64,000 bases of DNA from Granulicella sapmiensis (GTDB taxonomy: Bacteria; Acidobacteriota; Terriglobia; Terriglobales; Acidobacteriaceae), in NCBI GenBank assembly GCA_026225395.1, contig JAMFSR010000031.1:1-64000 (forward strand), given 5' to 3'. Each line of letters starts with the position of its first letter. Position 1 is the stretch's first letter. Positions 34,801-42,982 of the stretch are shown here, one piece after another. The position numbers and the translations under genes were made by a program. The notes below the pieces were generated by a model. That model did not search any database. It saw only the letters and a list, made by a program, of their open reading frames with translations, and was not told the DNA's origin.

Positions 34801-36076
34801 CAGCTACGGGGAAGAAGTTCTCAACGCCAACAACGTCAATGTCGACGGCGACGACAGCTTCGGTCCTATCGCGGCTGAGCCATGGGCTACTTACGATGGC
34901 GGTAACAGCGATCTTCGTGTTCCTTACGTTGGCTATAGCCCCTATGCGGCGCTGTTCACTACGGCTGGAAACTCCGCCTACGATGCGCTTGAAACGCACC
35001 TTGAAAAGCGTCTCTCGCACAACATCATGGCGGGCCTGAGCTACACCTGGAGCCATACGCTGGATGAGCAGAGCGATCTGGGTATCTTCTTCACGGGTAA
35101 CGATCCGGCTCACCTGCGGAACTCGTATGCTTCCGGTGATTTCGACCGCCGGCATGTAGCGAGCGCGAACTTCCTGGCGAAGTTTCCGGACCTCACACGG
35201 CCTCACTCGTTTGCTTCTTACTTCACCAATGACTGGAGCCTGTCTGGTATCGGCATCCTGCAGAGCGGCGAGCCGTTCTCGCTCGATGAGTTCCACGGAG
35301 CGGTTGGAAGCGCACAGTTCGGCTACTATCCTTCTTTGATCAACCCCGTGTTGCCGATCAAGAACCCGAATAATCCGAAGTCCGCTTTGACGGGCAACAG
35401 CGGTAAGTTCCGCGGTACCGGTGGTAGCTATCTACCGGCCATCGACCCGAGCCAGCTTGCTATTGTTTACCTCACGCCTGGACAGAAGGGTGTTCCCGTT
35501 TCGACTGGCACCGATCCTCAGGACGTGTATGAGACCGACTTTTCGCCCGTCAATCAGCGCAACATCTTCCGACAGGCCATGCAGAAGCGGTTGGATATCT
35601 CCATCCGTAAGAACTTCAGGGTCACCGAGAAGGTCAATGTGGAGTATGCGTTCAACGTGTTCAACGTAACGAACACGACGAGCTCAGATGTTCCTCAGAA
35701 CCAACCGCAGATTCGCCAAGGCGGCGCTTGCGCGACATCGCTGTTGTTGACTCAGTACGACTGCGAAGCGGGTCATCCGTATGCGGCTGAGTACGGCAGC
35801 ATCGTCACCAGCCAGGCTGATCAGGCGGCGTCGACCACGACCGGTGCTCCCCATGGCGGTACTGCAGGCCAAAACCTCGATCTGGTCCCCTATGCCAGCG
35901 GGACAGGCAGCCAAACGGTGCTTCCGATCACCATCCCGGTCGGTTCCAACGGTTGCGTTGCTTCAAAGGAAGTGAACACTCTCGGATGCGCGAACAACAA
36001 CGCGAACTTCGGTTCGGTGACCGGCACGATCGGTGGTAATCGAGCCATGACGATGAGCCTGCACATCCGGTACTAG
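31832..36076 (+). CDS. TonB-dependent receptor with carboxypeptidase-regulatory domain (acidobacterial type)
   Basis: A 1414-residue outer-membrane receptor. Order: signal peptide (MKKLFGRHFALSCCLLLLMA to VANAQ, about 30 residues); a carboxypeptidase-regulatory Ig-like domain (TLGSINGTVLDSSGAAVPGS to NYKVTVTHDGFS); a plug domain (QINANTKSGTNSLHGEVYGA in the GAQIDANTKSG region); then a 22-strand beta barrel ending FGSVTGTIGGNRAMTMSLHI and a final aromatic RY. There is no classical TonB box motif that I can confirm and no SusD gene beside it. It would import large or scarce nutrients. It stands alone between the cation exporter and a terminator; its substrate is unknown. Confidence 0.88.
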   Translation: MKKLFGRHFALSCCLLLLMALSFATVANAQGTLGSINGTVLDSSGAAVPGSTVTVTDAEIGVTRSVTSSSNGYFQVFNLPIGNYKVTVTHDGFSTEDMSGISVKEAQASTVTATLKVGSETTSVDVTANPMLNATDTTNGYTLDAAQIEQAPLATGSFTQLAVLSPGANAELLSGLDTNAGLGNQPIWANGQRDTSNTFQVNGVDATNLFNGKSSSSTTSQRYNFNIGAGGSATSSSGGGTIAGAAQTGTSVYGSNGNSLPSPPQEFLQELRVNTSLYDAQQGATSGAQIDANTKSGTNSLHGEVYGAYANNYSNADPFFFKQAYLLSGQGIGAFPAHLVNPELHRESMGATLGGPIKKDKLFFFVAYQHLYASDESTGLSQFNVPIGLTDDRSTAGIVKAATSYQQGTAYTVPAAGLAQQAVDLLNAKLPNGQYVIPSSQSAPGAGYLYGVPNVTLVGVSTLAGDMANGALDYDVTKTDRLSFKYYYQNDPLTKPFGYSETGGFPTSSANGAQVGEIDNTISIGSRINWEQRLGYARMRTYSYYNQNFTDTTTPSGGANFGIGLPGAPNSPAVLPGMYISSFAINVANSSPGLKTGPYSVFANTGYFQNRLNPSTNVIFTIGKHTLVAGGGYSYTQLNLKNNRNGLGFVTASSFTNFLAGTTSGSSYLNTTDANTGRNNADRYYRTNEVDGYVQDKWQAMANLSITAGVRYDYHGGLTEKYGNIFNFNPATYNVTGNDPVVGGAPYAVVGNGSGFVVAGNNVNATANTTDSTLTGRQWGVSPRVGFAFSPEMNGGKVVFRGGVGLYYDRGELFSYLSPPAGSAVGGPFGVTEESPLVSYVKGVKSAAGKGLANPYLGAVASPATPSSSASGPTTALQGALGNLGGTTALYNGKGTTLTCGGVNNQALGTCVSPLDFGAYNSKNVLPYTINFAFNMQWQARPDLAVTIGYSGNRGRHAVIPLPFNEPQEGTATNPTQIGGVSPHSSGITTSYGEEVLNANNVNVDGDDSFGPIAAEPWATYDGGNSDLRVPYVGYSPYAALFTTAGNSAYDALETHLEKRLSHNIMAGLSYTWSHTLDEQSDLGIFFTGNDPAHLRNSYASGDFDRRHVASANFLAKFPDLTRPHSFASYFTNDWSLSGIGILQSGEPFSLDEFHGAVGSAQFGYYPSLINPVLPIKNPNNPKSALTGNSGKFRGTGGSYLPAIDPSQLAIVYLTPGQKGVPVSTGTDPQDVYETDFSPVNQRNIFRQAMQKRLDISIRKNFRVTEKVNVEYAFNVFNVTNTTSSDVPQNQPQIRQGGACATSLLLTQYDCEAGHPYAAEYGSIVTSQADQAASTTTGAPHGGTAGQNLDLVPYASGTGSQTVLPITIPVGSNGCVASKEVNTLGCANNNANFGSVTGTIGGNRAMTMSLHIRY

Positions 36077-36092
36077 CAACTCATAACGGCAG

Positions 36093-36135
36093 CACGAAGA
36101 AGCGGGAAGCGCAATGCGCTTCCCGCTTCTTCGTG
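36093..36135. terminator. Strong bidirectional hairpin between convergent genes
   Basis: A perfect 20-bp stem, CACGAAGAAGCGGGAAGCGC (36093-36112) against GCGCTTCCCGCTTCTTCGTG (36116-36135), with an AAT loop. It lies between the 3' ends of the TonB receptor and the MFS gene, so it can stop transcription both ways. No T-run follows on the + strand. Confidence 0.8.
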
Positions 36136-36147
36136 TCTGGAACTTGT

Positions 36148-37356
36148 TTATACCTTCTGTGAAGATGGAGTGCGGTTGGAGATCCACCAGCCGGCAAGGA
36201 CCATCGCGCTGGCCGCTGCGGCCGGCACTATGAGTCCTGCGCGTAGGGAGCCTGCGGTAGTGGAAAGGGTTCCCGTGAGGAAGGGGATGGCGGCGGAGCC
36301 GAGGCCGGCGAGGACGAAGACGGCGGGGCCGGTGTCGTGCTCGAGGACGAGTGCCAATAGCAGTGGGTACATGGGGCCGGCGGTGAAGCCGATGAGGAAT
36401 GCGGCTGCGAGCATGACCGGTGAGGCGTGGAAGAGGATCAGCGCGGTCAGGGCGATGGCCATCAGAACGATGTTCCAGGTGAGCAGGAAGCGGCGCGCGG
36501 CGTTGCTGACGCGGGAGCTGGAGTGGAGCAGGCGGCTGACCAGCAGGCCGGCCCAGAAGCATGTAGGAGCGCCGATGGTGATGCCGAGCGAGTGTCCGCC
36601 GCGCTGCGCGTAGGTGGCGAGCCAGCCGCCGGAGGAGCTTTCGACGCCGGTGATGGAGAAGACGAGCAGCAGCAGAGGAAACGGCGCGGCCAGGTGCCAG
36701 GGGGACGGGCGGGATGTGGATGGGCTTTGCGGAGACGGCTTTGCGGGGGCGTCGCGCTCGAAGGCTGCGGTGAGACTCGCGAAGAGGCCAAAGCCGAGGG
36801 CGATGGCGAGCAGGACGTAGCGGGCGTGGGCTCCGTCGAGCAGGCCGTCGTGGAGGATGAGCCAGGGGCCGAAGCAGGCGCCGATGGCCCAGAGGAGGTT
36901 CAGGCGGGTCATCTCGGCGGCGCAGTCGGCGACGAAGCGTCGCGCTTGCAGGAGGCTGATGGAGGTCATGGTGGTGCCGAGGCCGAGGCCGTAGAGCAGG
37001 ATGGCGGCATAGGCGGTGTGGCGTGTGGCGAAGGGAAGCCAGGCCGCACCGAGGGCCGTGCAGGTTGCTCCGCGAACGATGGACCAGCGCAGGGCGCCGC
37101 GTGTGAGCAGGGCTCCGCTGGTGCCTCCGATGAAGAAGAGGAAGAGGAGGAGGCCGGCTTGCGAGTCCTGCAGCGACCAGTGGGCGAGCAGCCACGGCAT
37201 GAGCGCGCCGGGCAACGCGAGCGAGACGCCGGTTGCGGTGAAGCCGGTGTAGACGAGGGCGCGGTTGCGCAGCGTGAACCCGCTGGCTGTGTTGCCGTGT
37301 GGCTTTTCTATGGGGTCTGGGGGGTCTATGGAGTCTTTGGAGTACACAGTCGCCAT
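36148..37356 (-). CDS. Major facilitator superfamily transporter
   Basis: A 402-residue protein with twelve hydrophobic helices in two halves. It begins with a short charged tail and enters the membrane at RNRALVYTGFTATGVSLALP; ALGAAWLPFATRHTAYAAIL and AFLIGFTAGPMYPLLLALVL are further helices. The loop between halves is basic/proline-rich (AFERDAPAKPSPQSPSTSRP). The GLGTTMTSISLLQARRFVAD region resembles FucP/GGP-type sugar transporters, but that is only a hint. It is convergent with the TonB receptor. The substrate is unassigned. Confidence 0.82.
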   Translation of the reverse strand: MATVYSKDSIDPPDPIEKPHGNTASGFTLRNRALVYTGFTATGVSLALPGALMPWLLAHWSLQDSQAGLLLFLFFIGGTSGALLTRGALRWSIVRGATCTALGAAWLPFATRHTAYAAILLYGLGLGTTMTSISLLQARRFVADCAAEMTRLNLLWAIGACFGPWLILHDGLLDGAHARYVLLAIALGFGLFASLTAAFERDAPAKPSPQSPSTSRPSPWHLAAPFPLLLLVFSITGVESSSGGWLATYAQRGGHSLGITIGAPTCFWAGLLVSRLLHSSSRVSNAARRFLLTWNIVLMAIALTALILFHASPVMLAAAFLIGFTAGPMYPLLLALVLEHDTGPAVFVLAGLGSAAIPFLTGTLSTTAGSLRAGLIVPAAAASAMVLAGWWISNRTPSSQKV

Positions 37357-37552
37357 ACTATGCCAGTGCGATTGCTTAAGGCATCAGCCATCCGCTGGCC
37401 GTCTACATGAACAGAGTGTCTGCGTATGAGTTGGTGGGTTTCTTTGTCAAGATCGCGATCGATCGAGCGCATGTTCTGCGTGAGCTCCGATGGAGATCCG
37501 CGAACCGGCGAGATCTCCGCCATAGAATAGAGGTGTCTGGGGGGTTGTTTTG

Positions 37553-38356
37553 ATGCTGTTCGCGGCGGTTGTTGTACAGCCGGTTTCTATCAGTTTGGTG
37601 GCGGTCCTGTCGCTGGGTTTCTTTCTGGGTATGCGGCATGCGACCGATGCGGACCATGTTGTGGCTGTTTCGACGATCGTGAGCCGCGAGAAGCGTATTG
37701 GCAACGCGGCGATTATTGGGGCGTTATGGGGCCTGGGGCATACGATCACAATTCTGTTCGTCGGGGCCGGCATCATCCTGTTTACGCTGGTCATTCCGCC
37801 GCGGCTTGGGCTTTCGATGGAGCTCTCTGTCGGGCTGATGTTGATCCTGCTGGGCTTTGTGAACCTACGTGGCTTCAAGAAGCAGATGGACGAAAGCATG
37901 GAGCCGAAAGCTGCGGCGATGGCGGCGTTGCATCGGCATGGCGATGTCGGCCAGCCGCATTCGCATGGAGCGATGGACTCTTCTGTCGACTTTATGGACG
38001 CGCGCTTCGGGCGTTGGAAGTTTTATCAATGGGCGAGGCCGCTGGTTGTGGGGCTCGTGCATGGCATGGCTGGTTCGGCTGCTGTAGCGCTGCTGGTGTT
38101 GGCTACACTGCACAACACGCATTGGGCTGTGGCGTATCTTGCGATCTTCGACGTGGGCACGATTGCGGGCATGATGGTGATTACGATTGCGATGGCTTCG
38201 GCGCTGCGTTATGCGGGATCGCGGTCGGCGTGGATCAATCAGAGGCTGGCGTTCGCAACGGGATTGCTGAGTGTGGCGTTCGGTATGTTCATCGTGTACC
38301 AGATGGGCTTTGCGCACGGTTTGTTCACGCACCATCCGACGTGGACGCCGGAGTAA
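37553..38356 (+). CDS. Nickel/cobalt transporter-like membrane protein (NiCoT/UreH family)
   Basis: A 267-residue membrane protein. The signature HATDADH (29-35) within FFLGMRHATDADHVVAVS is the hallmark of nickel/cobalt permeases, and the second half has VGLVHGMAGSAAVALLVLAT and LAIFDVGTIAGMM. A His-rich loop (HRHGDVGQPHSHG) could bind metal before transport. It is shorter than classical NiCoT (about 340 residues) and closer to the UreH/HupE-like group. ATG at 37553 is used; TTG at 37550 adds one residue. The upstream 196 bp contain an imperfect GGAGATC/GATCTCC hairpin of unclear meaning. Confidence 0.8.
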   Translation: MLFAAVVVQPVSISLVAVLSLGFFLGMRHATDADHVVAVSTIVSREKRIGNAAIIGALWGLGHTITILFVGAGIILFTLVIPPRLGLSMELSVGLMLILLGFVNLRGFKKQMDESMEPKAAAMAALHRHGDVGQPHSHGAMDSSVDFMDARFGRWKFYQWARPLVVGLVHGMAGSAAVALLVLATLHNTHWAVAYLAIFDVGTIAGMMVITIAMASALRYAGSRSAWINQRLAFATGLLSVAFGMFIVYQMGFAHGLFTHHPTWTPE

Positions 38357-38376
38357 TTTCTGTTTGAGTAGCGCCG

Positions 38377-39717
38377 TTGGCAAGTTATGATGAACGCACC
38401 TTGACCTCCATCGCTGACCCAATCAATCAGATTGAAAGCGCGCCGCGGCTGTTGCTGTTCGGCTTGCAGCATGTGCTGGTGATGTATGCCGGAACGGTGG
38501 CTGTGCCGTTGATCCTGGGCAGCGCGCTGCATATGACGCCGGGGCAGGTCATCGCACTGATCAGCGCGGACTTGTTTACCTCCGGCCTGGCGACGATGCT
38601 GCAGACGCTGGGCTGGTGGAAGTTTGGAGCACGGCTGCCGCTGATTCAGGGGAGTTCGTTCATCTGTGTGCCGCCGATGATTTTGATCGGCAGCAACTAT
38701 GGCATCCCGACGATGTATGGCGCTGTGATCTGTTGTGGCATCTTCACGATGTTGATTGCGCCCGTGTTCAGCCGTATGCTGCGGTTCTTTCCGCCGGTGG
38801 TGATTGGGTCGGTGATTACGGTGATTGGGCTTTCGCTGATGCCGGTGGCGGGAGAGTGGATGGGCGGTGGGGATGCGTCGGCTGCGGACTTTGGGAGCTT
38901 TCGCAATCTCGCGCTGGGCTTTGCGACCGTTGTGTTGATTGTGTTGGTGCAGCGCTTTGGTCGTGGCATGATTGCGAACCTTAGCGTGCTGCTGGGGTTG
39001 ATTGCAGGTACGGGTGTTGCGGCCGTAGTGGGGATGACGAGCTTTACGCATGTGGGTGCGACGCCGTGGGTTGCGTTTGCGCATCCGCTGATGTTCGGTA
39101 TGCCGCGCTTTGCGTTGCTGCCGGCGCTGGTGTTGAGCGTGTCGATGCTGGTGGTGATGACGGAGACGACGGGCAACTGTCTGGCGATTGGTGAGATTGC
39201 AGGACGGCCTACGACCGCCGCAACGCTGACTGCGGCCTTTCGTGCGGATGGCCTTTCGACGGTGCTGGGCGGGATCTTCAACAGCTTTCCGTATAACGCG
39301 TTTTCTCAGAACACAGGGCTGCTTTCGCTTTCGAAGGTGAAGAGCCGGTATGTGGTTGCGGCTGCAGGTGGGTTGCTGGTGGTGCTGGGGTTGTTGCCGA
39401 AGATCGCTGCTGTGATTGCGGCGATTCCGAGGCCGGTGCTGGGCGGAGCGGCGATTGTGATGTTCGGCATGACGACGATGGCGGGAATTGAAGAGCTTAC
39501 GCGTGTGCGTTATCGCGGGACGAACAATGCACTGATTGTTGCGGTGTCGCTGAGTGTCGGCACGCTGCCGGTTGCTTCGCCGAAGTTGTTTGCGCATGCG
39601 CCCGATGCGGCGAAGCTATTTTTGAACAGTGGAATTTTTCTGGCTGCCGCGACGGCTGTGCTGTTGAATATCTTCTTCTCATCGCAGAAGAAGGCTGTGG
39701 AGGATGTCGATGGATGA
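38377..39717 (+). CDS. NCS2-family nucleobase permease (xanthine/uracil type)
   Basis: A 446-residue symporter of the nucleobase-cation NCS2 family. Blocks seen are LLFGLQHVLVMYAGTVAVPL, PLIQGSSFICVPPMILIG, VVMTETTGNCLAIGEIAG and GIFNSFPYNAFSQNTGLLSL, the last being the classic NCS2 signature. It imports xanthine, uracil or a related base. No in-frame ATG exists near the 5' end; the TTG at 38377 (or TTG at 38401) must be the start. It overlaps the downstream deaminase by 14 bases, so base uptake and deamination are coupled. Confidence 0.88.
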   Translation: MASYDERTLTSIADPINQIESAPRLLLFGLQHVLVMYAGTVAVPLILGSALHMTPGQVIALISADLFTSGLATMLQTLGWWKFGARLPLIQGSSFICVPPMILIGSNYGIPTMYGAVICCGIFTMLIAPVFSRMLRFFPPVVIGSVITVIGLSLMPVAGEWMGGGDASAADFGSFRNLALGFATVVLIVLVQRFGRGMIANLSVLLGLIAGTGVAAVVGMTSFTHVGATPWVAFAHPLMFGMPRFALLPALVLSVSMLVVMTETTGNCLAIGEIAGRPTTAATLTAAFRADGLSTVLGGIFNSFPYNAFSQNTGLLSLSKVKSRYVVAAAGGLLVVLGLLPKIAAVIAAIPRPVLGGAAIVMFGMTTMAGIEELTRVRYRGTNNALIVAVSLSVGTLPVASPKLFAHAPDAAKLFLNSGIFLAAATAVLLNIFFSSQKKAVEDVDG

Positions 39718-40195
39718 AGTGAGTGAGAGGGACCTGGCCTTTCTGCGGCAGGCGATTGAGTTGGCGCGTGAGGCACGGAACGATGGTCGCCATCCGTTCG
39801 GTGCGCTGATTGTGAATGAGCTTGGCGAGACTGTAGCCGCTGCGCTGAACAACGCGGTGCGGCCAAATGGTGATCCCACGCAGCATGCGGAGACATTGGC
39901 GTGTGCGGATGCGGCCAAGCGATTGAGCGATGCCGAGCTTGCGAAGTGTACGCTCTACACCAGCACGGAACCCTGCGCGATGTGTGCGGGTGCTATCTAT
40001 TGGATCGGCCTGGGGCGCGTTGTGTTTGGCTTGTCGGAGACTGGCTTGATGCGTTACACGGGGAGCCACGAGGAGAATCCGACGCTTGATCTGCCTTGCC
40101 GTGATGTCTTCGCAAAGGGGCAGAAGAAGATTGCCGTGAGTGGACCGCTGCTTGAGGAAGAAGCCGGCGCGGTACATGAGGGGTTTTGGGTGTAG
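39704..40195 (+). CDS. Nucleoside/guanine deaminase (CMP/dCMP deaminase superfamily)
   Basis: A 163-residue zinc deaminase. His61 and Glu63 (QHAETLAC) bind zinc and donate a proton; Cys91 and Cys94 (PCAMC) complete the site. The length and the C-terminal EENPTLDLPCRDVFAKGQKK block resemble bacterial guanine deaminase (GuaD/YkfB-like) rather than TadA. It overlaps the permease upstream and likely acts on the imported base, giving xanthine if guanine is the substrate. GGAGG precedes the ATG. A second deaminase of a different type lies at 25044. Confidence 0.85.
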   Translation: MSMDEVSERDLAFLRQAIELAREARNDGRHPFGALIVNELGETVAAALNNAVRPNGDPTQHAETLACADAAKRLSDAELAKCTLYTSTEPCAMCAGAIYWIGLGRVVFGLSETGLMRYTGSHEENPTLDLPCRDVFAKGQKKIAVSGPLLEEEAGAVHEGFWV

Positions 40196-40220
40196 GCTCA
40201 GAAACCCTCAAGACAAGCGC

Positions 40221-40249
40221 TTGACCATCGCCTCTCTGTAGACTAGAAC
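40221..40249 (+). promoter_or_regulatory. Candidate sigma-70 promoter for the alginate lyase gene
   Basis: TTGACC and TAGAAC are separated by 17 bases and lie 14 bases before the start codon. The -35 match is good and the -10 match is 4 of 6, so the leader would be very short. Confidence 0.5.
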
Positions 40250-40262
40250 ATCGAGTGGGGTG

Positions 40263-41477
40263 ATGAAGCGCATGGCAATGACTCGGCGAGAGTTTGTAAC
40301 GACGGTGGCAGGGGCCGCGGGTGCGCTGGCGATTCCTGAAGCGAGAGCAGCCACGGGTAGCGATGGCTATGCGTTGGTCGCAAAGGTGGATCGCGCGCGG
40401 ATTCTTGCGGATGCGCAGAAGTACCTTGCGGAGGAACCACAGACCGTGACCGTCGCGCATAGCGATCGCAGCGCGGGTGGCCTGCATGATTATTTTTCAG
40501 AAGGCGATTACTGGTGGCCCGATCCGAAGAATCCCGGTGGGCCGTATGTGCGGCGAGATGGATTTACGAATCCGAATAATTTCGTGAAGCATCGCGATGC
40601 ACTGATGCGGTTGAGCGTGATGGCTCCGGCGCTGGCCGCGGCGTGGAGACTGACGAAAGACAAGCGTTATGCGGCGCACTTCGCGAAGCATCTGCGCGCG
40701 TGGTTTGTCGACGAAGCCACGAAGATGAATCCGAACCTGAATTATGCGCAGGCCATTTCGGGAGTAACGCCGGGTCGTGGGATTGGCGTGATCGATACGC
40801 TGCAACTGGTGGAAGTGGTGCGTGCGACGCGGGTGCTGGAAGTGGAGCGCGGTATCAGCACAGCCGATGCCGATACGGTGCGTGCGTGGTTCGCGGCGTA
40901 TGTGAACTGGATGGCGACGTCAAAGAACGGCACAGATGAAGAGCATGAGAAGAACAACCACGGCACATGCTGGGTGCTGCAGGTCGCGGAGTTTTCGCAG
41001 TTTGCGAAGCGCGTTGATTTGACAGCGCGCTGTGTTGAGCACTTCAAGAACACGATTGTGCCGGGACAGATTGCGAAGGATGGAAGCCTGCCGCTGGAGC
41101 TGGCGCGGACCAAGCCTTATAGCTATAGCCTGTTCGATATCGATGTGCTGAGCGGCATCTGCCAATCGCTTTCCACCAATGCTGACAACCTGTGGGTGTT
41201 CAAAGGAGAAAACGACAAGGGCGTTGGCGATGCGGTGGCGTTCATGTTTCCGTTCCTTGCGGACAAGTCGAAGTGGCCATACCCGAAGGATGTGGAGTTC
41301 TTTGACGACATGCCGTCGCGCAGGCCGAGCTTGTTGTTTGCGGGCTTGGCGCTGCGTCGTCCGGAGTATGTGAAAGTATGGAGCAAGCTCGATGCCAACA
41401 TGACGGTGCAGGAAGTGATCCGCAATCTTCCGATTCGTCAGCCGCTGTTGTGGGTCGATCCAGCGTTGCGGGCGTAG
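40263..41477 (+). CDS. Tat-exported alginate lyase-family polysaccharide lyase
   Basis: A 404-residue exported protein. The N-terminus MKRMAMTRREFVTTVAGAAG is a twin-arginine signal. The body is an all-helical alginate lyase (Alg_Lyase, PL5-like) fold: blocks DYWWPDPKNPGGPYVRRDG, FNPNLNYAQAISGVTPGRGI (as MNPNLNYAQAIS), EKNNHGTCWVLQVAEF (with the catalytic Asn-His) and ARTKPYSYSLFDIDVLSGIC. It would depolymerise an acidic polysaccharide in the periplasm. ATG at 40263 is chosen over GTG at 40260. It precedes GH105 and GH2 genes, forming a loose glycan-degradation set. Confidence 0.85.
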   Translation: MKRMAMTRREFVTTVAGAAGALAIPEARAATGSDGYALVAKVDRARILADAQKYLAEEPQTVTVAHSDRSAGGLHDYFSEGDYWWPDPKNPGGPYVRRDGFTNPNNFVKHRDALMRLSVMAPALAAAWRLTKDKRYAAHFAKHLRAWFVDEATKMNPNLNYAQAISGVTPGRGIGVIDTLQLVEVVRATRVLEVERGISTADADTVRAWFAAYVNWMATSKNGTDEEHEKNNHGTCWVLQVAEFSQFAKRVDLTARCVEHFKNTIVPGQIAKDGSLPLELARTKPYSYSLFDIDVLSGICQSLSTNADNLWVFKGENDKGVGDAVAFMFPFLADKSKWPYPKDVEFFDDMPSRRPSLLFAGLALRRPEYVKVWSKLDANMTVQEVIRNLPIRQPLLWVDPALRA

Positions 41478-41549
41478 GTGATCTCTCAGGGGGCTTTAGG
41501 ATGACGGAGAAGAACAGACAGCTACAACGGCACGGCCGGTTGGGCTCTT

Positions 41550-41597
41550 GGTGTTCCCCACCCATGCGCAAAGAGCGCGCATGAATGGGCCACCCGG
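41550..41597 (-). repeat. Dispersed hairpin repeat, copy H (reverse orientation)
   Basis: Read on the minus strand: CCGGGTGGCCCATTCATGCG to GCGCATGGGTGGGGAACACC. The arms CCCATTCATGCGC and GCGCATGGGTGGG enclose GCTCTTT. The following GTGCCGTTGTAGCTGTCTGT and GTCATCC modules show it is the same composite as the left-hand copies. Confidence 0.85.
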
Positions 41598-41619
41598 ACG
41601 GTTGTGGTGCGTCTGCCGC

Positions 41620-42807
41620 TTACTTCTTCATGGTTGCGAGGCGATCGAGCTCAGAGCCGGCCAGCAGGAAGCCGCCTACGCCGTAGACGTAGCTTGAGGA
41701 TGCTTTGAAGGCGTCGGGTGCGGCGCCGATGGGTTGGATGAAGCCCAGGCGCCCGTCGGCGTAGATGTGCGAGACCATGCCCGCCCAGGACTTTTCAACG
41801 ACCGGCAGATACTTCTTGCGGTCGAGGATGTGCTCGTTGATGCCGTAGGCGATGGCGTAGGTGAAGAACGCCGAGCCGGAGACTTCAGGCAGGGGATAAG
41901 AATCCGCATCGAGCAGGCCGGCGCGCCACAGGCCATCGGGACTCTGGATTGCGGCGACGGAGGCAGCCATCTCACGGAGGAGTTGGATGTACTTTGGGCG
42001 TGAGGGATCGTTGGCTGGGAGGACTTGCAGGACCTTTACGAGCCCGCCCATGACCCATCCATTGCCGCGCGACCAGAAGAGCGGGCGACCGTTCTTTTCG
42101 GTCTTCTTCAGGTAGCCGTTATCGCGCCAGTAGAGATGCTCTGTGGTGTTGTAGAGGTGGGACGTTGTGATGTCCCACTCTTTATCCATATAAGTGTCGT
42201 ACTTTGGGTCGCCTGTGATGAGCGACATGCGTGCGAGTACGGGTGGCGCCATGTAGAGCGCATCGCACCACCACCAGAGGTCCTTGGCGGGATCGTCGGG
42301 GCGGTCGACGAGGCGGTCGAGGATGGTCTTGGTGTCGGCGATGCGTTCGGGTTTGCGAGCGTTGGCGGGGTCGGCGAGATAGAGCTCGGTGAAGGCTTTG
42401 CCGAAGGCCATGTCGTCGGCGTGCGGAAAGCGGTTATCGAGGAGTGTCCAGTTCATGCGCTCGGCGTAGTGGATGACGGCGTCGCGATAGGCGGGGTCGG
42501 CGGTGGTGGCGGAGGCGGCGATGAGGCCGTCGTAGAGTGCGGCGAAAGTCCATTGCTCGTTGAATTTTGGTTCGGCGACGCGGAGCTGCCAGTCGGCGAC
42601 CTTCTTCATCGCGACCTTGATGTCGGCGTCTTTGAGTTTGGGCGAGAGGTCTTTGGCGAGTGGGCCGGGATCATCAGGCGCGTCGCCCACGCTGTCGCGC
42701 TCGACTGATGGTTGAGCCGATTTGGGCGTCTGAGCGGGAGCGAGAGGAGCAGCGGCGAGCGGGAGCGAGAGGAGCAGTGAGAGGAGGGCGGAAGAGGTGC
42801 GAGACAT
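41620..42807 (-). CDS. Exported glycoside hydrolase family 105 (unsaturated uronyl hydrolase)
   Basis: A 395-residue secreted enzyme. The signal peptide is LSLLLSLPLAAAPLAPAQ. The (alpha/alpha)6 barrel of GH88/105 shows two acidic active-site blocks: RFPHADDMAFGKAFTELYL and WWWCDALYMAPPVLARMSLI, the Asp residues being the catalytic ones. WSRGNGWVMGGLVKVLQVLP is a further family block. It removes unsaturated uronic acid residues left by polysaccharide lyases, so pairing with the alginate lyase-family gene at 40263 is sensible, though GH105 usually acts on rhamnogalacturonan. The gene is divergent from the GH2 gene. Confidence 0.87.
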   Translation of the reverse strand: MSRTSSALLSLLLSLPLAAAPLAPAQTPKSAQPSVERDSVGDAPDDPGPLAKDLSPKLKDADIKVAMKKVADWQLRVAEPKFNEQWTFAALYDGLIAASATTADPAYRDAVIHYAERMNWTLLDNRFPHADDMAFGKAFTELYLADPANARKPERIADTKTILDRLVDRPDDPAKDLWWWCDALYMAPPVLARMSLITGDPKYDTYMDKEWDITTSHLYNTTEHLYWRDNGYLKKTEKNGRPLFWSRGNGWVMGGLVKVLQVLPANDPSRPKYIQLLREMAASVAAIQSPDGLWRAGLLDADSYPLPEVSGSAFFTYAIAYGINEHILDRKKYLPVVEKSWAGMVSHIYADGRLGFIQPIGAAPDAFKASSSYVYGVGGFLLAGSELDRLATMKK

Positions 42808-42874
42808 CAGGAAAAGCTCCTTCAGAACAATGGCGTGCGACTGTGAGGCGGACGGCTCTTTATATCACTTGAGC

Positions 42875-42902
42875 GCAACGTTGCAGAAGGGGTAAAACGT
42901 TT
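42875..42902. promoter_or_regulatory. Two CG-centred palindromes between divergent GH105 and GH2 genes
   Basis: GCAACGTTGC (42875-42884) and AAACGTTT (42895-42902) share the AACGTT centre typical of LacI-family operators. They lie in the 175-bp gap between divergent genes, so a sugar-responsive repressor may control both. No LacI gene is in the window. Confidence 0.45.
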
Positions 42903-42982
42903 GTCCCGGGAGAATTCTTCAACCGGGTGAATAGAATAGGATCGTTCGGGATATAGCGATTCAGCTTTCGCAGGAGATGATG

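Noticed and set aside
36427-37410. 327-codon frame on + opposite the MFS gene
   Set aside because: Its glycine/glutamate-rich translation has no hydrophobic pattern or domain; the antisense frame has twelve helices.
37492-37518. Hairpin upstream of the nickel transporter as a metal riboswitch
   Set aside because: The GGAGATC/GATCTCC stem is too short and lacks any known riboswitch core.
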